The notes beneath the pieces were generated by a model. That model did no database searches and was not told where the DNA came from. It worked only from the letters and a program-made list of their open reading frames with translations. Shown piece by piece: positions 7,888-18,679 of a stretch of DNA of 64,000 nucleotides. The stretch comes from CADCWN01 sp046328475 (GTDB lineage Bacteria; Chloroflexota; Chloroflexia; Thermomicrobiales; CADCWN01). Numbering within the stretch: position 1 is the first letter of the stretch; each line of letters begins with the position of its first letter. The position numbers were made by a program, and so were the translations under genes. The stretch spans positions 1 through 64,000 of the forward strand of contig JAXLWN010000013.1 in NCBI GenBank assembly GCA_046328475.1, read 5' to 3'.

Positions 7888-9355
7888 ATGAGCATCGGCC
7901 TGGAAACATCCGCCTACATGGGCATGGAGCAGCGTTCCTGGATCTTCCCCAGGCTGATCGAAGCGAACGCCGTTCTGATGCTGTCGAGTCAGGAATTACA
8001 ACACCTCATCGATGCAGAACTCGCCGCCAACCCCGCCCTCGAAGTCGAGGAATTCTACTCCTGCCCCAGCTGCGGACGGCCCTTCGATGGTCCGCACTGC
8101 CCGCACTGCCTGGGTCAGCAGGTGGTCGAGATGACACCGTCGTTCACCGAAGAACTCGCCGATCCGCTCGGCCACATCCAACTTGGCGCGGTGGCCGACG
8201 CGGATCGGATCGACCCGCTGACCTTCGTCGCCACACACTCCAACCTGCGGGAACAATTGCTCGCGAATGTCCGGGCGCAACTCGGGCTGATCGACGCGGC
8301 GATCGCCGAATGGCTGATCAACTCGCTGGACGAGCGCGGCTACCTCTCCGCGCCGTTGGACGAGATCGCGGCCGACCTGCACATCCACCCGGAGCGGGTG
8401 GAGCGCGTCCTGAAAGTAGTGCAGGAGTGCGCCCCGGTCGGTGTCGCCGCGCGCGATCTGCGCGAGTGCCTGCTGCTGCAACTCGACTATCTGGAGCGCG
8501 GCGGGGAGACGATTTCGCCGCTGGTGCGCCAGCTGGTGACCGATCATCTTGAACTGCTCGGCGGGCACAAGTGCAGCGCCGTGGCGGGGATGCTCGGGTT
8601 GCCCGCCGATGAGGTCGAGGCGGCGCGCGACTTCATCCGCCAGTACCTCACCCCCTTCCCTTTTCAGAGCCAGGATGCGCAGTCCTGGCACAGCCCGAGC
8701 GAGGCTTCCTTCGTCGCGCCCGACGTGATCATCCATTGTCGCGAGGGGGAGTTCTTCGTCGAAGTCGTCGAACCACGCCAGGCACACCTGCGACTGAGCG
8801 GGCTCTACTCCGAACTGGCGGCGGCACCCACGTCGCACCAACCCCAGGAAAAGAGTATCAGCGAGGGTGAGCGGCAGCATGTCCGCGAATTCGCGCTGCG
8901 CGGCAAGCACTTCCTGTCGAACCTGCGCCAGCGGCGCGAACTTCTCCAGAAGATCGCCACCTGCGTCGTGTCGCTGCAGGAAGACTTCCCGCGGCATGGC
9001 CTGCGCGAGTTGCGCCCGCTCACCTGCGCGACTGTCGCGCCGGAGGTCGGCGTCCATGAATCGACCGTCAGCCGCGCCACAGCGAATACGTGCTGCTGCC
9101 GAATCGGCGGGTGATCCCTTCCAGCGACTTCATGGCGTCGCTCTCGGTGAAGGAGATGATCCGCGAGATCATCGTGCAGGAGCGCGCGTCGGGTAAGCGC
9201 CTGACTGGATAAAGTTAATCGGCGACCGCTTGCTGCGCCAGGGGGTGCAGGTTGCGGGCGTGTGCCGCACCGTCGCGAAGTATCGCGCCGAATTGGGTGG
9301 GATTCTTCATCGGTGCGCTAGCGCCTGGGGCGGTGCTAAGTACGGTTCAACATGA
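7888..9355 (+). pseudogene. rpoN: RNA polymerase sigma-54 factor with zinc-ribbon insert, 3' end frameshifted
   Basis: The first ~395 residues are in one frame. Region I (LIEANAVLMLSSQELQHLID ... ELAANPALEVEE) contacts core polymerase. Next comes an unusual CPSCGRPFDGPHCPHC zinc ribbon. The core-binding domain (NLREQLLANVRAQLGLIDAA, LDERGYLSAPLDEIA) and the sigma-54 DNA-binding HTH (TVAPEVGVHESTVSRA) follow. After ~9085 the frame shifts: SEYVLLPNRRVIPSSDF and MASLSVKEMIREIIVQERAS are in a second frame, and the RpoN box appears as CRTVAKYRAELG in a third. Two or three single-base indels would explain this. Start 7888 has GAGGGAGG upstream. With the indels corrected it is a full sigma-54. The sequence from the box to the stop at 9355 is a guess. 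Confidence 0.75.
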
Positions 9356-9892
9356 TGCACGGGGCGTGGCTAGGCGGCTACGCCCTGCGCTTCGTTCACT
9401 TCCTGGCGGGCGCCAAGCGCGCCACGTTTGCCAGCGCAACGGTGCGCGACGGCGCGGTTGGCACGAGCCGGAGCCGCCCGGTGGCCGACCGCGCCGGCGA
9501 GGTCCCTGGCGGCGCAGCCCCCAGCAGGCTGGCCTCCTGGCCGGGTGTCGTCCCAACCATGCGCAGCGGCCGTTCGTTCGCAGTGCCCTCGGTCACCCGT
9601 GCGGTCGCCATGCTGGCCCCTCCGTCGCGCTCACATCGGTCCATTCGTCTCTCGTGAACCTGTCACCAGACTACGCCCGGCCGGGAGACATAACCACGAG
9701 CAGCACCCACGCATCACCCACGCAACTCCGGCATGGGGAGAACTCATCCGGTGACTTCCTGCGTATCAATCATTGAAGATTCCGCATCCCAATCGACTCC
9801 CTGGCATCCCGGAACATTCCGTTGTGCGGTGATTCCGCGTATACTCCACCGGTGGCGCGCTCGCGCCGGTCCGCCGCTGCCTGAGCATGTGC
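9356..9892. other. No supported gene
   Basis: About 540 bp between rpoN and the next regulator. Several short frames exist but none shows a family pattern, ribosome site or codon structure. No repeat hairpin is present. Confidence 0.3.
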
Positions 9893-12754
9893 ATGGGAAC
9901 GGACGTGCAGGCCGACTTCCGGTGTACTCTCAGCACTACCGGCTTGCCGCCAGCCTTCCCAGGAGGCGCTGGCCGAGCGCGCCAGATTGAGCGTGCGCGC
10001 GATCAGCGACCTGGAGCGCGGCGCGCGGCGCACGCCGCGACCGGAGACGATCGCGCTGCTGGCGGATGCGCTCGGCCTGTCGGCGACGGATCGCGCCACC
10101 CTGATCGCCCTGTCCTGCGGGGGCGGCTCCCGGCACCGGTTCCGGCTACCGCCCCGCGCCCGCCGATCCTGATACAGCGCCATCGCCGAACATGCCAGCG
10201 CGCCTCGGGGCTGGTCGGGCGCGAGCGGGAGATCGCGGCGGTGCGCGAACTGCTGCGCGAGGGCGCGCGGCTCGTCACCCTACCGGCCCCGGCGGCGTCG
10301 GCAAGACGCGCCTATCCTCCAGATCGCTGCCGACCTCGCCCCCACGCTGCGCGAAGGAACGGCCTTCGTCGATCTCACGGCGCTGCGCGACCCGGCCCTG
10401 GTCGCCCCCGCGATTGTTCGCACGCTGGTGCATGGCGAATCGAGCGGGCTCACCGCGCGCGAAGCCCTCCTGGCGCACCTGCGCTCGCGCCGGAACTCCC
10501 GCTGGTGCTCGACAACTTCGAGCAGATCACCGGGGCGGGGGCCCTCGTGGCCGAACTCGCCGCGCAGTGCCCGGTAGCCGCGCATCCTGGTCACCAGCCG
10601 CACCGCGCCGGGTGCGGGTGCGCGGCGAGCAGGAGTTCCCGGTCCCGCCGCTCGCCCTCCCCAGGTGACGCGATCGCCAGCGGCCTTGCAGACGACCGCA
10701 CTCGACGCGCTGACGAGCTACGCCGCCGTCGAACTCTTCGTGATCCGCGCGCGGGAGATCCGCCTGGGCTTTCCAGCTGACCGTCGCGAATGCGGGGCGG
10801 TGGGTGGGGATCCGCCAGCGCCCGATGGGGTTGCCGCCGGCGATCGAACTCGCGGCGGCGCAGACCAGGTGCTGCGGCTCGTGGCGCTGTTGGCGCGGCT
10901 GGCGCAGCGGCTACTGCTCCAGGTCGGGGCGCGCGATCTGCCGGATCGCCACCAGACTCTGCGCGCGATGATCGCCTGGACCTACGATCTACTGACGACG
11001 GCGCGCGGGCGTTTTTCCGGCACCGGCGGCCCTCGCGTGGAGTCACGCCGAGGCGACGCCGCACTGGCGACATGGCGCGAAAGGGCCAGGCCAGCCACCG
11101 CCACCCTGATCGACGGCGCTGGCAACAACGAGGAACTGGACGGCGCCTGCTGGTGCTACTACCTGCCGAGGACGGTCCGCGCCGATGCCGCCGAGGCAAC
11201 TGGCGGCGACCCGACGGCAGCGGAGGAGGCCCTGCGCGAGCGCTTTTGCTACGCGCGGTACTATCTCGACCTGGGCGCGGAGGCACGCACCTCTCCAGCC
11301 CGGCGCAGTTGGCGTGGCCTGCGCGCTCTCGACTGGGAGTGGGATAACCTGCGCGTCGCGCTCGGCTGGGCGACGGCACGCCACCTGTTCGCACCACTGG
11401 CCGAAGCGGCGGATAGCCTGGGACACCTCTACGAACTGCGCGCCTCGGCCGAGGAGGGCGAGGAGACGTTCCGCGCCGCCGCCACCGCCGTGCAGCGGGC
11501 GGCGGACGGGGAGCCGTGGATGCGGGCGAAGCTGCTCGCCTGGCAGAGCGTCTTCGCCCGCCTGCTCGGTCGCCTCGACGAGGCCGAGCGGACCTTGCGC
11601 CAAAGCCTCGCCTTGCTCGATCTGGCGGAGCGCGACGGGCGCGAGGTGCGCGCCGAACGGGCCTTCGCCTATCTGCGGCTGGGGCAACTGGACCGGGCGC
11701 GCGGCAATGCGGAAGGCCGCGCCGATTTCGAGCGGAGCATCGCGCTCTACCGGGAACTGGGGCGCGACTGGGAAGCGGGGCTGGCGCTCTGGGAATTGGG
11801 TCGCCTGGCCTATCGCCTGAGCAGGTACGAGGAGGCTGCCGTCCTGCAACGCGAGAGCCTGGCGCTGCGCGAAGCGTGCGGCGACCGGCGCGGCGTCGCC
11901 CAGGTGCTGCAATCGTTGAGTCAGGTCGCCGCCGCGACCGGGCAGTTCGAGGATGCGCTGCACCTGGCTGGGCGCAGCAACGACCTGCTGCACGAGATCG
12001 GCGACGCGGCCGATCGGGCGACCGGCCTGCGCCACCTGGGGCAGACGCTCGCCTGGATCGGCCAACCGGGCGAGGGGCGCGGGCTGCTCGAACAGAGCCT
12101 CGCGCTCTACGAATCGCTCGGGTTGCTCGGTGAAGTGGGCTTCGCCTGCTACACGCTCTGCATCGCCACGATCATGCTCGGCGAATACGACTACACCGAG
12201 CGGCTGGCCCGGCGAGCGATGGCGATCGATCGCGAGATTCGCAGCCCGGCCAACCTGACCGGTGATCTCTGGATGCTCGGCATGGCGCTGCTGGGGCAGG
12301 GGCGGATCGGGGAGGCCGAGGCGGCCTTCCGCGAGGGGGTCGTGGTCGGCCGGACGGTGGTGGGCGAGGGGGCGGTCGTCTGGTCGCTGCTGCTGGGCCT
12401 TCGTCGTCTTGTTGCGCGGCGACACCGCGCAGGCCGAGCGCCACGTCCTCGACGCGCTGGGCGCATCGGTCGAGCATCGCGATCTGCTGAATGCGCTGAT
12501 GACGATGCCAACGGCCGCGTTCATCCTCGCCGGGCGTGGGCGGGCGGAACGGGCGCTCGAACTCGAGATGCTGATCTTCCGCTACCTGGCGATCGGCAAG
12601 AATCGACTCGCCAGCGATGTCTGGCGTCACTCGACGCGGTCGCGGCGACCCTCCCACCTGCCGTGGCCGCCGCGCGCGAGCGCGACAAGCCCTCGACCTG
12701 ATCGCCACCCTCCTGGCCCTGCCGGGCGAGTTGGCGGGCACCGCTCGCGCGTAA
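9893..12754 (+). pseudogene. XRE-HTH / NB-ARC ATPase / TPR transcriptional regulator, multiply frameshifted
   Basis: Reconstructed from several frames. The N-terminal HTH is clear: EALAERARLSVRAISDLERG and ETIALLADALGLSATDRATL (to ~10110). Then an STAND/NB-ARC ATPase: LVGREREIAAVRELLREGAR, a P-loop (GPGGVGKTRL across a shift near 10290), VLDNFEQITGAGALVAELAA. After further shifts the sensor part (RHQTLRAMIAWTYDLL) leads to a long TPR region, in one frame from ~11200 to 12405 (e.g. AYLRLGQLDRARGNAEGRAD, LWELGRLAYRLSRYEEAAVL). The end reads GELAGTARA, stop 12752-12754. At least six indels are required. Such proteins are signal-gated activators; the target is unknown. Start region (near ATG 9893) is uncertain. 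Confidence 0.65.
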
Positions 12755-12792
12755 GCCGCGCGCACCGGCCGCTGTGGCTGGCGACCCCGGCA

Positions 12793-14048
12793 TCACTTCC
12801 TGGCCGGCGCATCCATTTCCCCTGTCCTCCGCCTCGCCCTCGGCCTGGGCTCGCCGGACGGCTGCCGGCACCGCGAGTCCGCGCCACGCTCCTGCCTGGC
12901 CTGGGCAACGTCGCGCTCGCTCTCGGCCTGCGACGGGGTCTGCGGGATCTGCGTTGTGCGTCGTTCGGGCATTGTGGGACCTCCAGCTGCGCGGCCACCG
13001 CGTTCGGTGGCCGCTGGTTGTAGTCGTCCACATATTCCTCGGCCAGGTCGGTGAGCCAGGGCAGCAGCAGCAGGATTTGCCCTGCCCTCCCAGCCGCTCC
13101 GCGCCTCGTCGCCAGCGGCCCTGTTCGGGCCGGTAGCAGGCGCGGCGAGTTGCGCTACCCCTGGCCGTCATCCCGGGGCGAGCGGCACGAGGAGCGCGGC
13201 CACCTTCGCCTGCCAGCCGATCGTCAGCGAGGGATTTCCGCCGTGCCGGCAGGCGTCGAGGATCTTCGCCGCGCCGCGGCGCGATCGGCGGCAACCGAGA
13301 GGAGGAAGGTGTCGCTGGCGGCGAACCAGCGATATTCCCGCCTCGTGCCGCCCTCGAAGGTGGCGTTGCCGTTTGTCGGGTCCGCATCAGGCCGGGATTG
13401 ACGGTGGTGACGAGGATCTGCTCGCTGGCTGGCTGGCGCGGAACGCATCCGACAGCCCGACGAGCGCGAACTTGCTGGCCGAGTAGGGCGCGAGGTGCGG
13501 CACCGCCACCAGGCCGCCGACCGACGCGATGTTCACGATCCGCCCGCCGCCCGCCTGCCGCATTCGTGGAATGGCCGCGCGCATCGCGCGCAGCGGCCCC
13601 CAGAAGTGGATATCGAGGGTCGCGGCGAACTCCTCCTCGCCCATGTGCTCCAGCGGCCTGACGACGATCGTGCCCGCGTTGTTCACCAGCACATCGAGCC
13701 GCCCGAGCGCCGTCGCCGCCGCTTCCACCGCCCCGGCCACGCCGCCCGGCTCGCGCAGGTCGCAGGGGATGGCGATGGCGGTGCCGCGCGTCCCCAACTC
13801 CTCGGCGGCGCGGCGGAGCGCGTCGCTCTCCCGCGCCAGGAGCGCCACCCGCAGCCTCTCGGCGACGAATTCGCGCGCTAGCGCCAACCCCAACCCGCGC
13901 GACGCGCCGACGACCACGACTGCGCTCCTGGCAAAGTCGATCCGGCCGCGCCGCCCGCCGCGCACGCGCCAGCGCCGGCACCCCTGCCGCCGTCAGGCCG
14001 AGCGCCGCGCCAAGATTCCGCGAGATGCGCGCCGAACTGCCCGGCCAT
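12793..14048 (-). pseudogene. Short-chain dehydrogenase/reductase with C-terminal extension, frameshifted
   Basis: Start ATG 14048 (MAGQFGAHL). After a shift, RNLGAALGLTAAGVPALARA; then a long intact frame with the classical SDR core: VVVVGASRGLGLALAREF (TGxxxGxG cofactor motif, here GASRGLG), LDVLVNNAG, IVNIASVGG, and the catalytic YSASK. After ~13430 the frame changes (ILVTTVNPGLMRT; then EGGTRREYRWFAAS). The C-terminal extension (VDDYNQRPPNAVAAQLEVPQ and QIPQTPSQAESERDVAQARQ) ends MDAPARK at 12793. NAD(P)-dependent oxidoreductase; substrate unknown. It is transcribed from the same strand as the alcohol dehydrogenase upstream. Confidence 0.7.
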
Positions 14049-14050
14049 CA

Positions 14051-14126
14051 CGGTTCAAAGGTTCAAAGGTTGAAGGTTGAAGGCCGGAAGGTTTGACCCG
14101 GCACGCCGAACTTTCAAACTCAACCA
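14051..14126. repeat. Heptamer element, GGTTCAA family
   Basis: GGTTCAA/GGTTGAA units repeated four times (14051-14080), with a partial mirrored arm CTTTCAAACTCAACC (14111-14125). It sits between the end of the alcohol dehydrogenase and the start of the SDR, both on the minus strand. Confidence 0.55.
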
Positions 14127-15296
14127 TCCCCACGGCTTCAACACCACCCTGATGCAGCGGCCTTCGTGCGCCTTGAAGGTCTCGGTAGCCCCCGGCGCAC
14201 TAGACAGCGGCAGGCGGTGGTGATGACGAACGAGATCGATCTTGCCCTCCTGCACAAGGTCGAGCAGCGGCTGCAAGTAGCGCTGACGTGCGTCTGCCCC
14301 ATCTTCCCAGGGTCAGGCCCTTGCCGGGCGCCAGGCCGAAGTTCAGCTTGTCGAGCACGCCGCCGTAGACGCCGGGGATCGAGACCGTCCCGCCCTTGCG
14401 GCAGGGTTCGATCGCCTCGCGCAGCGCGTGGGGGCGGTCGGTCGCCATGAAGGTCGCCGCCTTGACGCGATCCACCACCGCGTCGAGCGCCATACCGTGC
14501 GCTCCAGTTCGACCGCGTCGATGCAGGCGTCCGGGCTGCGCCCGCCGGTCAACTCCTTCAACTGGTCGGGTACATCCTCGTTCGCGAAGTCGATCGTCTC
14601 CGCGCCTTGCCCTCGCGCGCCAGTTGCAGCCGGTCGGCCACCTGATCGATCGCGGCGACGCGCTCCGCGCCGTAGAGCAGATAGGCGCTCCGAATCGCGA
14701 ACTGGCCGACCGGTCCCGCCCCCACACCGCCACCGTGTCGCCGGGCCGATAAGCTGTAGCCCTTGCGGCCATGTAGCCGGTCGAAGATGTCCGAGAGGAA
14801 GTGACCCGCTCGTCGGCGAGGCCATCCGGGATTTCGATCGGGTCGACGTCGGCGAACGGCAGGCCGCGCGGCACTTGGCCTCGCCGTCGGGATAGCCGCC
14901 CAGCATGTGCGAGTAGCCGAAGAGTCCGGCGGGGGAATAGCCATACGCCTTCGCCGCCAGTTCGGCGTTCGGGTTGGAGTTGTCGCAGAGCGACCAGAGC
15001 TGCTTCTGGCAGAAGAAGCAGCCGCCGCAGGAGATGGTGAAGGGGACGACGACGCGATCACCGATCTTCAGATTCGTGACCTCTTTGCCGAGCGCCACGA
15101 CCTCGCCCATGAATTCGTGGCCCAGGATGTCCCCTTGCTCCATCGTCGGGATGTAGCCGTCGTAGAGATGCAGGTCCGAGCCGCAGATCGCCGTCGTGGT
15201 GATTCGCACGATCGCGTCGCGCGGGTGCTCGATCGTCGGCTCGGGGACATTCTCGACCCGCACATCATTCTTGCCGTACCACCGTAATGCCTTCAC
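14120..15296 (-). pseudogene. Zinc-dependent alcohol dehydrogenase, frameshifted
   Basis: GTG start at 15296 (VKALRWYGKNDVRVENVPEP), with GGAGGG six bases upstream. The first 145 residues are in frame: catalytic-zinc Cys in TTAICGSDLHLYDG, GHEFMGEVVALG, and structural-zinc cysteines CGGCFFCQKQLWSLC. The rest is split among frames: AEYVRVPFADVDPIEIPDGL, YMAARATAY, the Rossmann motif VAVWGAGPVGQFAIRSAYLL, AETIDFANEDVPDQLKELTG, GMALDAVVDRVKAATFM, REAIEPCRKGGTVSIPGVYG, and PLLDLVQEGKIDLV. The whole matches the glutathione-independent formaldehyde-dehydrogenase-like MDR type of ~390 residues. About five indels. The 3' end is approximate and runs into the heptamer element. Confidence 0.7.
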
Positions 15297-15445
15297 TCGT
15301 GCCCTCCATCCAGCCTGTGATCGCCCATCCTCGCTGGCGGATAAGCATCGTGCCAGCGGGATGCTCTGTGGCAAGCCATGTGCCAGACGCCGCCGCACAA
15401 TATGGCACGCCGCTTGCCTCTTCGCAGGCGAGGGGCGATACGCGC

Positions 15446-15505
15446 GCGTGGCAGACCGCCACGCTCCATGTCCTACGCCCTACGCCCTACGTTCCACATC
15501 CCACG
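15446..15505. repeat. Heptamer array, CCTACGC family, with short hairpin
   Basis: GCGTGGC-AGACC-GCCACGC (15446-15464), then CTCCATG-TCCTACG-CCCTACG-CCCTACG-TTCCACA-TCCCACG. Units match the GCGTAGA family (reverse complement) at 25481, 28384 and 41284. Lies just upstream of the ribosome site of the DUF2231-Rieske gene, in a divergent intergenic region. Confidence 0.55.
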
Positions 15506-15527
15506 ACTCCGTCCCAAGGAGGCAGCG

Positions 15528-16493
15528 ATGGCGAAGCAAGCAACGACGATCAGCGCGGTGCTCGAACGATTCCCCTGGCTCGATGGTGTCGCCGAGCCGC
15601 TCCAGGCCGCGACCCAGCGACTTTTCGGCGCGAGCGGGGCGATGCAGAAGGCGAAGAACTGGCTGAACGGCACGCCGATCCGCCACCGCATCCACCCGGC
15701 ATTGATCGCCGTGCCGCTGGGGGCCTGGACCTCGGCGGCGCTGCTCGACGCGCTCGACGTGATCGAGGGGGACGGGCGCTGGTCCGACAGCGCCGACCTG
15801 CTCGTCGGTGTCGGCATCGTCGGCGCGCTGCCGACAGCGGCGACCGGGCTGGCCGACTGGGCGGATCTCTACGACCACCAGCGGCGAGTCGGCGTGGCCC
15901 ACGCGCTGGTGAACAGCGCCGCGCTCGGCCTCTACGCCGGATCGCTGGCGCTGCGGCTGGGCGGCAAGCGCAATGCGGCGCGCACCCTCGCCGGGCTCGG
16001 CTTCGGCCTCGTCTCGCTCGGCGGCATGCTTGGCGGCGAACTGGTCTACACGCTCGGCGTGAATGTGACCCACCTGCTCTATCCCAAGCCGCCGGACGAA
16101 TTTACCGATGCCTGCGCCAGCATCGATCTGCCGGAAGGGCGGGCGCGCACGGTCGAGATCGGGCGCGTACCGGTGCTGCTGCGTCGCCACCAGGGCCGGG
16201 TCGAGGCGGTCGAAGCGTGGTGCCCGCACGCGGGCGGCCCGCTGCGCCCGGAGGATATCGAGGGGGACGCAGTGACCTGCCAGTGGCACGGCTCGCGCTT
16301 CTGCCTGCGCGACGGCAGGCCGACGCAAGGCCCCGCCTCCGCGCCGCTCCGCACCTTCGACGTGCGCGAGGCAGGCGGGCGGATCCTGCTGAAGCCAAGC
16401 GACGAGACGCACACCTGGCCGCCCGCACCGGAGTTGCCCGCGCCGGGCGTGATTCCGCAGGGGGCCGAACCGGTCGCCGTCCCGGCGAAGTAA
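15528..16493 (+). CDS. DUF2231 membrane domain fused to Rieske [2Fe-2S] domain
   Basis: 321 residues, start fixed by AAGGAGG five bases upstream. The first ~190 residues are a DUF2231 membrane module (HRIHPALIAVPLGAWTSAAL, LVGVGIVGALPTAATGLADW, and further spans to GGELVYTLGVNVTHLLYP). The C-terminal ~110 residues are a Rieske domain with all ligands: WCPHAGG and CQWHGSRF, followed by PASAPLRTFDV. Unlike the degenerate Rieske at the window start, this one should bind a cluster. It is likely a membrane-bound electron carrier. It lies 21 bp before the acyl-CoA dehydrogenase gene and probably shares its transcript, which suggests it feeds electrons to or from that oxidation step. Confidence 0.88.
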   Translation: MAKQATTISAVLERFPWLDGVAEPLQAATQRLFGASGAMQKAKNWLNGTPIRHRIHPALIAVPLGAWTSAALLDALDVIEGDGRWSDSADLLVGVGIVGALPTAATGLADWADLYDHQRRVGVAHALVNSAALGLYAGSLALRLGGKRNAARTLAGLGFGLVSLGGMLGGELVYTLGVNVTHLLYPKPPDEFTDACASIDLPEGRARTVEIGRVPVLLRRHQGRVEAVEAWCPHAGGPLRPEDIEGDAVTCQWHGSRFCLRDGRPTQGPASAPLRTFDVREAGGRILLKPSDETHTWPPAPELPAPGVIPQGAEPVAVPAK

Positions 16494-16514
16494 CCGGGCG
16501 AGATGAGGAGCACC

Positions 16515-17768
16515 ATGCGCGACGACACCCTCCTGGAGGAATCCTGGCGACCGCTGCAACAGAACGGCACAGCGGTCGCCGAGCCCGAACATGAGACCGA
16601 CCAGGACGCAGCGGTGCGCGATTTGCTTGCATCCGCCGACGAGATCGCGGCAGCGAGCGCCAGCGAAGCCGCCGCGCTCGACGAGGAGGGCCGGTTCCCC
16701 GCCGCAGCGTTCGCGCGCATCCGGGCGGCGGGGCTGCTGGCCGCGCCGTTGCCGCGCGCCCTCGGCGGCCTCGGGCTCGGCAGCGAGCCGGGGTGTACGC
16801 TGCCGCTGCTGCGCGTCTTAAAGTCGCTGGGGCGCGGCGATCTCTCAGTCGCGCGCATCTACGAGGGGCACGTCAACGCCCTCTTCCTGATCGGCCTGTT
16901 CGGCACGGCAGCGCAGCGCGAGCGCGCCGCCGCCGACGCCCGCGCCGGAAAACTCTTCGCGGTCTGGAACACCGAGGGGGGCGACGGCGTCCATTTCGCG
17001 CCGCTGCCGGAGGGGGGCTACCGTCTAGCCGGGAGCAAGCTCTTCACCTCGGGCTCGCTGCAAATCGAGCGGGCGCTGATCGGCGGCAAGCTGCCGGATG
17101 GCGGCTGGCAACTCTGTCTCGTCCCCATGGACGAGGTGCGCGTGCCGGCCGATGCCTCGGTCTGGAAGCCGCTCGGGATGCGCGCCTCGGTCAGCCACAA
17201 GGTCGATTTCACCGGCGTTCGAAGTGCCACCCGACGCGCTGATCGGCGGTCCGGGCGACCCGCAACCTCGGCAGCCCTTGGCTCTCGGGCGGGGCGATCC
17301 GCTTCGCCGCCGCGCAACTCGGCGCGGCGGAGGCGCTGTTCGAGGCGCCGCGCGCACCGACCTCCGGGTTCGCGCGACCGCACCGGCGACCCCTTCCAGC
17401 GCGTCCGCGCCGGGGAAGCGGCGATCGCGTGCGCGGCGGCGAGCTCTGGTTGCAAGATGCGGCAAGCGTACTCGATGCGCTCCCGGCGGCATTGCGCGCC
17501 GACCCGCCGCCGGACGCGGCGACCTCGGCAAAGGTCGTGGCCCACGCGAATCTCGCGCGGATGGCGATCGACGCGGCCTGCCTGCACGTCCTCGAACTGG
17601 TGGATCGATCGGGACGGACGCGGCCTGCTGCGCCCCCACCCAGTCGAGCGGATCGGGCGCGACCTGCGTCTCTACCTGCGCCAACCGGCCCCCGACGCCG
17701 CGCTGGCGACGGCCGGGGCCTACGCGCTGGAGACGGAAGCCCCGGCGGAGCGGCTATGGGCGGACTGA
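16515..17768 (+). pseudogene. Acyl-CoA dehydrogenase family protein, frameshifted
   Basis: Start ATG 16515 has GAGGAG upstream. One frame runs to ~17215 with the N- and middle domains of the acyl-CoA dehydrogenase fold (LPRALGGLGLGSEPG, GRGDLSVARIYEGHVNALFL, LFAVWNTEGGDG, YRLAGSKLFTSGSLQIERAL, PLGMRASVSHKVDFTG). The C-terminal helical domain is split: PPDALIGGPGD and AIRFAAAQLGAAEALFEA-like sequence, then ELWLQDAASVLDAL ... SAKVVAHANLARMAIDAACL, then GRGLLRPHPVERIGRDLRLY ending at 17768. FAD-dependent alpha,beta-dehydrogenation is expected by family. It overlaps the PIG-L gene and heads a cluster with deacetylase, methyltransferase and glycosyltransferase genes. Confidence 0.72.
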
Positions 17769-18537
17769 CGGCCACCATCGCCACGCCCGCGAGTCGCTGC
17801 TGGGCCGCGCCCGAGGAACTGCCCCTGCTGCCCCCCGCGACGGTGGAAGGCTTCGCCCCACGCTCGTCGTCGCGCCCCACCCGGACGACGAATCGCTCGG
17901 CTGTGGTGGCACAATTGCGCTGCTGGCACGCGCCGGGCTGCCGGTCCATGTCCTTTTCGTCAGCGACGGCACCGGCTCGCACCGCGACTCGCCCACCTAC
18001 CCGCCCGAGCGGCTGCGGGCGCTCCGCGAGTCGGAGGCGCAGGAGGCGCTGTCGCGGCTCGGCCTGCCCGGCGACGCCGCGACCTTCCTCCGCCTGCCCG
18101 ACCGCTTCGTGCCGTGGGAGGATCAACCTGGCTTCGACATCCGCGGTCGCCGCCGTCGCCCGGGCCGGCACACAGCGGCCAGCGACCATCCTGGTGCCCT
18201 GGCGCGGCGAGCACCACTGCGACCACGTCGCCTCCTGGCAGATTGTGCGCGCGGCGGCAGCCCAGGTAACGCCACAACCGCGCCTGCTCGAATACCCGAT
18301 CTGGCCTGGGAGCGCGCTATGCCACACCGGGACCCGACCGCGTGCGAAGTCACCGGCTGGCGACTCGACATCGGCCCGGTGCTCCCGCAAAAGCTGCACG
18401 CCATCCAGGCGCACCAATCGCAGCTCACCGACCTGATCACCGACGCACAGTTCGCCTTCCAGCTCGAACCCGACTTCCTCGCCAACTTCGCGCGACCGTG
18501 GGAAGTGTTCCTGGAAGAACGAAGTGCTGAGTGCTGA
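17756..18537 (+). pseudogene. PIG-L family deacetylase (LmbE-like), frameshifted
   Basis: Reconstructed from three frames: EELPLLPPATVEGFAP, then PTLVVAPHPDDESLGCGGTI (the zinc-binding AHPDDE motif) through LRLPDRFVPWEDQPGF, then PWRGEHHCDHVASWQIVRAA (second zinc motif, HCDHVASW), then GWRLDIGPVLPQKLHAIQAH ... EERSAEC. Enzymes of this family remove N-acetyl groups from sugar-amine substrates. ATG 17756 overlaps the end of the acyl-CoA dehydrogenase gene, so translation is coupled. The stop TGA comes from a downstream GAGTGCT heptamer array. In other genomes PIG-L domains are fused to a NodS-like methyltransferase, which here is the next gene. Confidence 0.7.
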
Positions 18538-18660
18538 GTGCTGAGTGCTGGAGTCAAGTAAGAAGTACGAACGACGAAGTACGAAGTAACGAGCGAGTCC
18601 TCTACCCGACTATCCGACCACCCGACTACCCGACTCTACCTCGGCACCACGCCCCACTCA
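18527..18660. repeat. Mosaic heptamer/octamer element
   Basis: Contains three unit families in series: GAGTGCT x4 (18529-18553), AAGTACGA units (18560-18590), and CCGACTAT/CCGACTAC octamers (18607-18638), then a short mirrored CACTCAGCACT (18655-18665). It provides the TGA stop of the deacetylase gene and ends just before the AAAGGAGG ribosome site of the next gene. Confidence 0.7.
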
Positions 18661-18679
18661 GCACTATTAAAGGAGGCCC

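Noticed and set aside
9356..9892. Short frames between rpoN and the XRE regulator as genes
   Set aside because: No ribosome site, family pattern or codon structure in any of them.
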